This document shows, piece by piece, positions 1 to 6,143 of a stretch of DNA of 9,546 bases; position 1 is the first letter of the stretch, and the number at the start of each line of letters is the position of its first letter. Position numbers and translations under genes: made by a program. Where the stretch lies: NCBI GenBank assembly GCA_937902605.1, contig CALFNC010000292.1, positions 1 through 9,546 of the forward strand, read 5' to 3'. The notes under the pieces are model-generated. The model had not been told where the DNA came from. It saw only the letters and a list, made by a program, of their open reading frames with translations, and searched no databases. The DNA comes from an uncultured Acidobacteriota bacterium. GTDB lineage: Bacteria; Acidobacteriota; Thermoanaerobaculia; UBA5066.

Positions 1-207
1 AGCAGTCAGGAACCCGCCGTCGTCCTCGTAGAGAGCCGGTGCCATCTCGATCTCCCGCCCGGTGAACTCCTCGAGCATCAGGCGAGGCCCCTGCTCGACC
101 ACGAGCACTTTCCTTCCATCCCGAACGAGAGGGGCCATCGCCTGCGCGACCGTGCCGCCTCCCGCGCCGGAGCCGACGATCACCACGTCGTAGCGCTTCT
201 CGTTCAC
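1..207 (-). CDS. GMC-family FAD-dependent oxidoreductase, N-terminal fragment
   Basis: Only the first 69 codons are present; the gene runs off the left edge. The start is GTG at 205-207, giving VNEKRYDVVIVGSGAGGG. This is a classic FAD dinucleotide-binding motif (GxGxxG at residues 12-17) placed right at the N-terminus, followed by a second strand ending in VLVVEQGP (about residues 33-40), where the acidic residue would bind the FAD ribose. The following stretch, with EEF, a Glu-rich turn and LYEDDGGFLT, resembles GMC oxidoreductases of the long-chain alcohol oxidase/cholesterol oxidase-like branch. No signal peptide precedes the FAD motif, so the protein is probably cytoplasmic or membrane-associated from inside. 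The start overlaps the stop of the upstream small-subunit gene (GTGA, 204-207), so translation is probably coupled. The substrate cannot be read from this fragment; the operon suggests an isoprenoid or other lipid alcohol. Family call is strong, exact enzyme unknown. Confidence 0.85.
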   Translation of the reverse strand, partial: MNEKRYDVVIVGSGAGGGTVAQAMAPLVRDGRKVLVVEQGPRLMLEEFTGREIEMAPALYEDDGGFLTA

Positions 208-620
208 CGGCGCGCCCCCCACCCGCGCGGGTCCGCTCGGTAGCCGATCGCGTCGCGGGCTTCCTGCCGGCTGTAGTAGCCCATGTAGACGAGCGTCCTG
301 AGCCCCCAGAAGCCGCGCCTGAGGAGGAGGACCGGGGCATCCTGGACCGCCAGGAGAAAAGCCGTCCGCCGGGATGGGTCGAGCGAGCGGAAGGTCCTCC
401 CGAACCGAAAAACCGGGAGGAGGTCGAGGAGGCGGACGAAAAGCCGCAGCTGCCGCCGGATGGCGTCCGGGCGAGACGCGAGGCCCTCCTCGACGATCCG
501 CTCGAGATCGTCCCAGGCCCCAGCATCGAGCGAGATGGCCTCAGGGACGATCGTCACCGCCAAGGCCCGAAAGCTCTCGCGCACCGGACCGAATGTCGCG
601 TCGTCGTGGAGTCGAGTCAT
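204..620 (-). CDS. Gluconate 2-dehydrogenase subunit 3-like small subunit of the GMC oxidoreductase
   Basis: The protein has 138 residues and starts MTRLHDDATF. The frame stays open another 46 codons upstream, but that part is the antisense of the synthase C-terminus, and ATG at 618-620 overlaps the synthase stop as ATGA, the expected coupled start. Features typical of the Gluconate_2-dh3 family are visible: an N-terminal helix with RALAVTIVPEA (18-28), a middle helix RLFVRLLDLLPVF (59-71), FRSLDPSRRTAFL (77-89), and the C-terminal GYYSRQEARDAIGY (114-127), which matches the family's usual ending. Members sit beside GMC flavoproteins and act as their small partner subunit; in gluconate dehydrogenase this subunit carries a Tat signal. 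No Tat or Sec signal is visible here, so this pair is probably not exported. The next gene begins inside its stop codon (GTGA). Family assignment is by motif recognition; the role as partner of the adjacent oxidoreductase is inferred from context. Confidence 0.8.
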   Translation of the reverse strand: MTRLHDDATFGPVRESFRALAVTIVPEAISLDAGAWDDLERIVEEGLASRPDAIRRQLRLFVRLLDLLPVFRFGRTFRSLDPSRRTAFLLAVQDAPVLLLRRGFWGLRTLVYMGYYSRQEARDAIGYRADPRGWGARR

Positions 621-1603
621 CGCGTCTCCGCCGACGTCGTCACGGGGCACTCGTCGCGGTCCAGCGCGTGGCGCACCCGCCACGTGATCCGGAGGACCTC
701 CGGACGGCTCACCTTCGATCCGGGGCCTGCCGCTTCCACCCGGTCGAGGGAGGCCCATGCCAGCTCGGAGGGGAGCGCGGTGAACTCGACGAAGCCGCGG
801 GGCGCGCCCGCTCGCTGGAGAGCGGAGACGTATTCCCCGGCAATGGTTAGATCGCGGCGGGCGAGAGCGAAGACGTCGCTCCGCGAGACCCCCTCGGGCA
901 GGTACCGTCTCCCTTCGGCGCGGTCGGCGTCGGCGTCCTTGAGAATGTTCACCAGCTGGAGCGCCTCACCGAAGGCGGCGGCCCGCCCGCGGAGAAACGG
1001 GGCCGCTCCTTCGAGGGCCGGCTGCCCGATCAGGAACAGGTCGGTCAGCATCTCGCCAACCAGCCCGGCGACGATGTAGCAGTAGTCCTTCAGCTCCGCG
1101 ATCGACGACAGCGTGAGTCGGTTCCCCTCGGTCAAGGCGACGAAGCGTGCCATCCCGCGGGCGGAGGCGACGACATGGGTTCGGATCGAGTCGATCGCAG
1201 CGCCCCGCAGCCGGCTGAACTCCGCGAGGACTGCCGGGGTGCAGGCGACGAGCTCGGCGTACCCGGGATGGGGGGAGGCGCCGGAAGCGGTCCATGCGGC
1301 CGCGCGGCGGGATGCCTCGCCGGGCGAGAGCGACCCGAGAAGGTTCTCGAGCTCGGCCAGCGCCTCAATTCGCCTCTCCGGAGGCCAATGGGCCGCATCC
1401 TCGAACGTGTCCGCGATCCGGAAGAGGAGGTACGCCAGAGTCACCTCTCTCCGGGACGGCTCGGGGAGCAAGGGGATCGCCAGCGCGAAAGTGCGGCTCG
1501 TCCGCTCGAGAAGGCGTTCCAGGTCCATCATCTTCGACACTTGGAGAGTATCGCTCCGGACCGCTTCGGTGCGGCCCACGGACTCGTTCACCGGCTGTGG
1601 CAT
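617..1603 (-). CDS. Squalene/phytoene synthase family protein (probable farnesyl-diphosphate farnesyltransferase)
   Basis: This is a trans-isoprenyl head-to-head condensing enzyme, expected to join two prenyl diphosphates (farnesyl-PP to squalene, or geranylgeranyl-PP to phytoene) with Mg2+ in the cytoplasm. Numbered from the ATG at 1601-1603 (328 residues), the motifs are SRTFALAIPLLPEP (36-49), the first Asp-rich motif in FRIADTFEDA (61-70, DTFED), YCYIVAGLVGEMLTDLF (174-190), and the second Asp-rich motif with NILKDADADRAEGRRYLP (219-236, DxxxD). All catalytic motifs look intact. The YCYxVAGxVG block looks more like squalene synthases than like plant-type phytoene synthases, but the product cannot be fixed by eye. 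The frame is open to a TTG at 1663, but the 20 codons before 1603 lose the GC-rich third-position bias, while those after it show it; a start at 1531/1528 (MM) is a less likely alternative. The ribosome site at 1603 is weak. It is the first gene of a coupled operon with the GMC pair. Confidence 0.88.
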   Translation of the reverse strand: MPQPVNESVGRTEAVRSDTLQVSKMMDLERLLERTSRTFALAIPLLPEPSRREVTLAYLLFRIADTFEDAAHWPPERRIEALAELENLLGSLSPGEASRRAAAWTASGASPHPGYAELVACTPAVLAEFSRLRGAAIDSIRTHVVASARGMARFVALTEGNRLTLSSIAELKDYCYIVAGLVGEMLTDLFLIGQPALEGAAPFLRGRAAAFGEALQLVNILKDADADRAEGRRYLPEGVSRSDVFALARRDLTIAGEYVSALQRAGAPRGFVEFTALPSELAWASLDRVEAAGPGSKVSRPEVLRITWRVRHALDRDECPVTTSAETR

Positions 1604-1666
1604 GGTGAGGTCTCGCACAGGACGTCCGGCACGGCGGCGATTAGACTCTGAGCCAGGAGCCAATCC
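1604..1666. promoter_or_regulatory. Divergent intergenic region with RBS for the TPM gene
   Basis: These 63 bases separate the leftward synthase gene from the rightward TPM gene, so both promoters must lie here or inside the coding ends. A good Shine-Dalgarno sequence AGGAG lies at 1655-1659 on the plus strand, 7 bases before the ATG at 1667, and fixes that start. On the minus strand TCTAAT (1640-1645) resembles a -10 box, but I found no convincing -35 at normal spacing. The layout is clear; the promoter element is weak. Confidence 0.4.
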
Positions 1667-2632
1667 ATGAAGCGGTCCAATTCGACGATTCGGCGGAGGC
1701 TCGCCCTCCCGCTCGCCCTCCTGACCTTGGTTTGCGCCGGGACCTGGACGGAGCAGGCCCTCGCCGACGGGTCACCGGTTCCCCCGAAGCCGGACCGCTA
1801 CGTTACGGACCTTGCCGGGGTGATCGGTTCGGGGCGCGCCGATGCGCTGAACGAGAAGCTCGCGGCCTTCGAGCGAGAGACCTCCGCTCAGGTCCTCGTC
1901 TACGTTGCGCCCAAGGTTCCCGAGGGAACGACTCTCGAAGAGCTGGGCGCGGCGGCGATCCGGGCCTGGGGCGTCGGGCAGAAGGGGAAGAGCAACGGCC
2001 TCGTCTTCTTCGTCTTTCCGGAGGACCGGAAGATGCGGATCGCCACGGGATATGGGCTCGAGGGGGCGGTCCCCGACGCGACGACGAAGCGGATCCAGAG
2101 CGACGTCGTGAAGCCGCTGTTTCTAAAGGGAGACTTCGCCGGGGGGATCGAGGCGGGGGTGGAGGCTCTCCTGCAGGCCATCCGCGGCGAAGGGACGAAA
2201 GGAACCGGGCGGACCGCCGCCGAGTCGGGAATAGGCCACGACACCGTGTGGGACGTCCTTCGCTGGGCGACGTGGGGGACGCTCGCGACCGTCCTTCTGA
2301 TGGCCTTCTTCCGCCGCTCCATCGGCGCCGGCATCCTTGGCGTTCTCGCCGGGTTTGTTGCCGTCTTTATCCCGCTCGCGGCGTTCAACAATCCGCGACT
2401 GCTCGGACCGGCCGTCTGCCTCCTCTTCGGCTCGGCCGGGGCGGTAATCATCGGGGCGATTTGCCAAAACGCGGCGGCGGGCTCCGGCGGCCGGAGGTGG
2501 CGTAGGGGCGGCAGTGGAGGGTCGTGGTCCTCATCGTCGGACAGCTCGTCCTCGTCGTCAGACAGCTCGTCCTCGAGCTTCTCCGGAGGAGGCGGCGACA
2601 GCGGCGGGGGCGGGTCGAGCGACAGCTGGTGA
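1667..2632 (+). CDS. TPM-domain membrane protein with Ser/Gly-rich tail
   Basis: The protein has 321 residues. It starts with a Sec signal: basic MKRSNSTIRRR, a hydrophobic core (12-25), and a likely cleavage after ALA at 33. Residues about 41-170 form a TPM domain (PF04536, also called TPM_phosphatase/YgcG-like). Visible hallmarks are YVTDLAGVI (45-53), QVLVYVAPKVP (75-85), NGLVFFVFPEDRKMRIATGYGLEG (110-133) and the following VPDATT. Three hydrophobic segments follow (about 200-215, 219-240, 245-266), then a basic GGRRWRRGG and a low-complexity tail of Ser, Asp and Gly (281-321) ending in SSDSW. The TPM domain should therefore be outside the membrane with the tail after the last membrane span. 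Family members have been linked to photosystem repair in plants and to membrane or stress roles in bacteria; the molecular activity here is not readable. Related genes often neighbour lemA, which is not in this window. The gene is convergent with the peptidase at 2675. Confidence 0.85.
   Translation: MKRSNSTIRRRLALPLALLTLVCAGTWTEQALADGSPVPPKPDRYVTDLAGVIGSGRADALNEKLAAFERETSAQVLVYVAPKVPEGTTLEELGAAAIRAWGVGQKGKSNGLVFFVFPEDRKMRIATGYGLEGAVPDATTKRIQSDVVKPLFLKGDFAGGIEAGVEALLQAIRGEGTKGTGRTAAESGIGHDTVWDVLRWATWGTLATVLLMAFFRRSIGAGILGVLAGFVAVFIPLAAFNNPRLLGPAVCLLFGSAGAVIIGAICQNAAAGSGGRRWRRGGSGGSWSSSSDSSSSSSDSSSSSFSGGGGDSGGGGSSDSW
2534..2575 (+). repeat. Tandem 21-base repeat in the TPM gene tail
   Basis: Two adjacent 21-base units (2534-2554 and 2555-2575) differ at a single base (G at 2539, A at 2560). 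They are in frame and each encodes SSDSSSS (residues 290-296 and 297-303), so the Ser/Asp tail seems to have grown by duplication of a seven-codon unit. This is seen directly in the sequence. Confidence 0.9.
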
Positions 2633-2636
2633 GGTT

Positions 2637-2655
2637 CGCGGCAAGGAACGCCGCG
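2637..2655. terminator. Small hairpin between convergent genes, possible bidirectional terminator
   Basis: CGCGGC (2637-2642) and GCCGCG (2650-2655) form a perfect 6-bp stem with a 7-base loop. It lies in the 42-base gap between the TPM stop (2632) and the peptidase stop (2675), where both transcripts should end. There is no T-run on either side, so it is not a textbook intrinsic terminator; position is the main argument. Confidence 0.3.
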
Positions 2656-2674
2656 CGCCTGGTCGCACTCCTGT

Positions 2675-5600
2675 TCACCGCTCTCCGACCGTCACCGTCA
2701 CAGTGGCTGCCTTCCCGTCGCGCACGTAGACGAGTGGCACTGAGTCGCCCGCTTTCAGCCCTTTGAGAGCCTCCGACAGGCCGCGAAGGTCCACGACCGG
2801 GCCGGTCCCGAGCTTCGTGACGACATCGCCAGCTTTCAGCCCGGCCTTCTCGGCGGCCGAGCCAGGGACCGTCCCTTCTAGCTTGACCCCCGGGCCTCCG
2901 AACGAGAAGTCGGGAACCGTCCCGAGGCTCGCCCGCTTGACCCCGCCCGCGGCCGGGGGACGTCCCGACCCGCCGACTTCCGCCATGCTCGCTGGGCTGG
3001 ACGCGATCGTCGCCGTCATCGGCTCCTTCCGCTCGGCGAGATAGGCCACCGCTTCGCGCGTGAACGCCGCGACCCTCACCATCCCGGGGACGTCGATCTT
3101 GTCGGGTGTATCGGACGGGCGGTGATAGTCGGTGTGTGGCCCAGAGAAGATCTGGACGGCGGGCCGCCCCTTCTCGATGAAGGTCGCCTGGTCCGAGCCC
3201 TCCCAGCCGGTGGGGGGATACTGCCCCTCCACGCCCGTGACGAAGCCGGCGCCGCGGAAGATGTGAGGCCATTCGGCGGCGGTGGTCGTCCCGAGGACCG
3301 TCACCTTCCTGTCCCCGAGCCGTCCGACCGTGTCGAGGTTCACCACTCCGATGGTCTCGGCGAGCGGGTATTTCGGAGGCCTGGCCGCGTAGGCCTTCGA
3401 GCCGAGGCGGCCCTCCTCCTCGCCTGAGAAGAGGGCGAACACGATCGACCGCTGGGGCTTCTCGCCGGAAGCCATCGCCCTCGCCAGCTCGAGGAGAACC
3501 GCGACGCCGCTCGCGTTGTCGTCAGCGCCGGGATGGATCTTGCCGGCGTCACCGGCGTGCGCGTCGGGCCAGCCGAGCCCGAGGTGGTCGTAATGGGCGC
3601 TGACGAGAACGGCCTGCTCCTTCCATTCCGGTTTCGTTCCCGGAAGGACCCCGATTAGGTTCACGAGCTGAACGACCTTTCCGTCCGGTCCCTTGTCGAC
3701 CGTGAAGCGTTGCCGGTAGGAGCCGGCCTCTCCGCCCGGAGCCAATCCGATCGCCTTCAGCTCCTTCTCCAGCCGGTCGGCGGCCGCCGCGAGGCCAGCG
3801 CTGCCCGGCCCACGTCCTTCCCGTTCGGCCGACGCGAGGAAGGAGACGATCTCTTTCATCTTCTCGGCCGAGAAGACGGGGGGCAGCTCCGCGAGGGCCT
3901 TGCGGGCGGGGAGCGCGAGTGGCGGGAGGGCGGCGGTCCGGTCTGCCAGGGGGCGGAGGTCGAGGAGGAGCGGCGAGTCCGATTCTTTCCACGAACCCTT
4001 CAGGACGTTCACCGGTTCGGTCCCCTCGAAGCCGAGATAGGAGTACTTCCCATAGTGGGGCAGCTTCCGGCTCAGTCCCGTAAGCGCCGCCTCCGGCTCG
4101 GCGAAGAGCCAGCCAACCGCCTTCTCGGCGGTGGCCGGGTTCCGGACGACTACGACGGCGGAATGGCCCGCGACGCTCATCGTCTCTCCATCGAGACGCA
4201 GGGCGCCGTCCGAGACCACGGCCCGCGTTCCCATCTGCGCCGGGACGTGCTTGTTCCCCTTCCCGAAGAGCCAAACGGCACGGTCGGATGGCAGCTTCGC
4301 GACGTCGCTGTCGAGCTTCACTTCCACCGCGTGGCTGTCGCTCTGCCAGGAGAGGGCGAGCTTCCGGTACGCCGCCTGCTCGTCGGGGCTGGCGCTCGCC
4401 GGAAGAAGGGCCAGGACCTTCGGGTCGCCGAAGATCTGCCCCAGCGAGGGGGGCGTCTCTCGCGGGTCGAGGCGGCGGAAGACGTCGAAGAGCGGGTCCG
4501 CGAGCAGCGCCACGGGCGGGACTGGGGCCTTCACGCTGAACCGGGTCTCGGGTCCCTCGAGGAGAACCTCCTCGGACACGGCCTCTCTCGCGGTCTGGAC
4601 CGCGATCGGGACCGACAGCCGGAACGGCGCGCCAGCCTGAGTCTGCTTCAGCACCCCTTCGACGAACCACGCGGAGCCGTCCGTCCGGACCTTCACGAAC
4701 GCCAGCGCGAGCTCCGCCGCGCCGGGGCGGGCCACCCATCCGTCGAAGAGCGGCCGTAGGTCTTTCCCGGTCACCGCCTCCGCGGTCTTCCGGAAGTCGT
4801 CGAACGTCGCCTTCTTCCCACGTTGCTCCTGGTAGAAGCGGTGGAGGACCTTCCGGAAAGTCTCGTCCCCGAGGGTCCGCCTCACCATGTGGAATCCCAT
4901 CAGAGCCTTCCCGTAACCGACTGCTTCGGTGGCGGCGCTGTGGCGGGACCGGAACTCGGTCAACGGGAAGTCCCGCCCCTCCTTCACGTAGTCGCGGTAA
5001 CGCTGCAACGCCGACCGCCGGTACTCGTCGCCCTTGCCGCGCTGCTCCTGGATCAGATGGTCGGCCAGATAAGCGGTCAGCCCCTCGCACCAGTTCCCGC
5101 GGCCGTAGTCGACGAAGACGGAATTTCCCCACCAGTTGTGGAGGATCTCGTGCGGATAGGACGAATTGAGGATGAAGGGGAATCGGATCACCTGAGGTCC
5201 TAGGAGCGTGAACGACGCCATCCCGTATCCGGTCTCCCAGAAGTTCTCTACGAGCGCGAACTTGCCGTACGGATAGGCGCCGATCAGGCTCCGGTACATC
5301 TCGACGTACTGCGTCGTGGCGGCGAGGTACTTCGCGGCGAGCGCATCGTCCTTCTCGCGTAGGTAGGCCAGCGCCTCGACCTTTCCGGCGGCGTCGCGGT
5401 ATCGGTGGAGGGGCCCGCCGACCAGATAGACCTCGTCCACCGGCCCAACGGAGTCCCACCGCGCGAAGCCGTCGTCGCCCCGCGACGTCCCGTTCCCCTG
5501 ACTGATCAGGTGCCATCCGGCGGGCGCCTCGACCGCCAGCCTGAAGGCCAGAAGCCCGCTGTCGACGACCGGAACCCAGAAGGTGCTGCCGGCCAGGTAG

Positions 5601-6067
5601 ACCCCTTCCGGTCCGACCAGGCCCGATGTCTCGCGGAAGCCACGCGTGTACTGCTCTTTCGGGTCCGAGAGCGGCTCGTTGACGACGCCCTCGAAGGAGA
5701 GGGAGATCGAGGCGGCGCCGGCCGGGACGCTCACCCGGTACCGCTTCAACGTGACGGTCTTCCCGGGCTCGGCGACCCCATTGTTGCCGAAGAAGGGAGA
5801 GACGTCTCCGACCGGAACCTCGCGGACGGCGGGAACGGACCGGGTAATCCGGAGAGCGGCGTTGAGAAGAAAGTCGACGTCGCGGGGAGCGCCGGGGGGA
5901 AACACGAGGTCGTCGACGACGGCGACCCGGTGCGCGGCAGGGTCGAGGCGAACCTCGAGCGAGTGGCGGGGGACAACCTCGCTCCCGACCGCGACAGATG
6001 CGAAGGTGGCGAAGGCGGCGAAGGCGGCGAGTACCGACAGGAGGACAAACGCACCGGACCGTTTCAT
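2675..6067 (-). CDS. Exported M1-like metallopeptidase / M28 zinc peptidase / PDZ fusion protein
   Basis: The protein has 1130 residues. The start ATG (6065-6067) has a GAGGGGGC ribosome site about 3 bases upstream. A signal peptide (1 to about 29) has an Ala/Phe-rich core. The N-terminal half is M1-like: HEILH at 306-310 with downstream E328 (zinc site), GYGMASF at 280-286 where classic M1 has GxMEN, and Y385 in VGYGKALM, matching the M1 catalytic Tyr block. Residues about 740-1012 are an M28 peptidase with all expected zinc ligands: H825 (SAHYDH), D849 (GADDNASG), E883/E884 (SGEEEG), D912 (NLDTVG) and H982 (YHRPSDT). A PDZ domain fills about 1047-1130, including GSAAEKAGLKAGDVV (1069-1083). 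It should act in the periplasm or on the cell surface, trimming peptides or proteins. Both active-site sets look complete apart from the M1 specificity motif. It is read 76 bases after the double-OB lipoprotein gene. Domain calls are firm; substrate is unknown. Confidence 0.9.
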   Translation of the reverse strand: MKRSGAFVLLSVLAAFAAFATFASVAVGSEVVPRHSLEVRLDPAAHRVAVVDDLVFPPGAPRDVDFLLNAALRITRSVPAVREVPVGDVSPFFGNNGVAEPGKTVTLKRYRVSVPAGAASISLSFEGVVNEPLSDPKEQYTRGFRETSGLVGPEGVYLAGSTFWVPVVDSGLLAFRLAVEAPAGWHLISQGNGTSRGDDGFARWDSVGPVDEVYLVGGPLHRYRDAAGKVEALAYLREKDDALAAKYLAATTQYVEMYRSLIGAYPYGKFALVENFWETGYGMASFTLLGPQVIRFPFILNSSYPHEILHNWWGNSVFVDYGRGNWCEGLTAYLADHLIQEQRGKGDEYRRSALQRYRDYVKEGRDFPLTEFRSRHSAATEAVGYGKALMGFHMVRRTLGDETFRKVLHRFYQEQRGKKATFDDFRKTAEAVTGKDLRPLFDGWVARPGAAELALAFVKVRTDGSAWFVEGVLKQTQAGAPFRLSVPIAVQTAREAVSEEVLLEGPETRFSVKAPVPPVALLADPLFDVFRRLDPRETPPSLGQIFGDPKVLALLPASASPDEQAAYRKLALSWQSDSHAVEVKLDSDVAKLPSDRAVWLFGKGNKHVPAQMGTRAVVSDGALRLDGETMSVAGHSAVVVVRNPATAEKAVGWLFAEPEAALTGLSRKLPHYGKYSYLGFEGTEPVNVLKGSWKESDSPLLLDLRPLADRTAALPPLALPARKALAELPPVFSAEKMKEIVSFLASAEREGRGPGSAGLAAAADRLEKELKAIGLAPGGEAGSYRQRFTVDKGPDGKVVQLVNLIGVLPGTKPEWKEQAVLVSAHYDHLGLGWPDAHAGDAGKIHPGADDNASGVAVLLELARAMASGEKPQRSIVFALFSGEEEGRLGSKAYAARPPKYPLAETIGVVNLDTVGRLGDRKVTVLGTTTAAEWPHIFRGAGFVTGVEGQYPPTGWEGSDQATFIEKGRPAVQIFSGPHTDYHRPSDTPDKIDVPGMVRVAAFTREAVAYLAERKEPMTATIASSPASMAEVGGSGRPPAAGGVKRASLGTVPDFSFGGPGVKLEGTVPGSAAEKAGLKAGDVVTKLGTGPVVDLRGLSEALKGLKAGDSVPLVYVRDGKAATVTVTVGER
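6002..6028 (-). repeat. Three tandem 9-base units coding the signal-peptide core
   Basis: On the plus strand three adjacent 9-mers occur: GAAGGTGGC (6002-6010), then GAAGGCGGC twice (6011-6019, 6020-6028). Read on the minus strand they give the Ala-Ala-Phe-type repeats in the hydrophobic core of the peptidase signal peptide (about residues 14-22). This is simple sequence expansion within a coding region. Confidence 0.8.
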
Positions 6068-6079
6068 CGAGCCCCCTCG

Positions 6080-6104
6080 CCGCCGGGTCTTCTCGGCCCG
6101 GCGG
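6080..6104 (-). other. Hairpin just upstream of the peptidase gene RBS
   Basis: A perfect 8-bp inverted repeat, CCGCCGGG (6080-6087) and CCCGGCGG (6097-6104), encloses a 9-base loop in the 76-base gap between the lipoprotein stop and the peptidase start. On the minus-strand transcript it ends two bases before the GAGGGGGC ribosome site (6071-6078). No T-run follows on either strand. It could attenuate transcription between the two genes, affect translation, or protect an mRNA end. A weak -10-like AATAAT on the minus strand (6114-6119) lies upstream without a clear -35, so a separate promoter for the peptidase is possible. Confidence 0.35.
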
Positions 6105-6143
6105 GGAACGTCGATTATTGAACGGTCCGGGCGTCGCGACCGG

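Noticed and set aside
1604..1663. Extension of the synthase to a TTG start at 1663
   Set aside because: Third-position G/C preference falls to about half in these 20 codons and the extension nearly reaches the divergent start; ATG at 1603 fits better.
3710..4759. A 349-codon plus-strand open frame opposite the peptidase gene
   Set aside because: Antisense shadow with no domain, no ribosome site and composition typical of high-GC complement.
3549..5516. A 655-codon open frame on the minus strand in another phase inside the peptidase gene
   Set aside because: It is Arg/Gly/Pro-rich shadow sequence of the M1-M28 gene, without domains or signal; the overlapping frame has all catalytic motifs.
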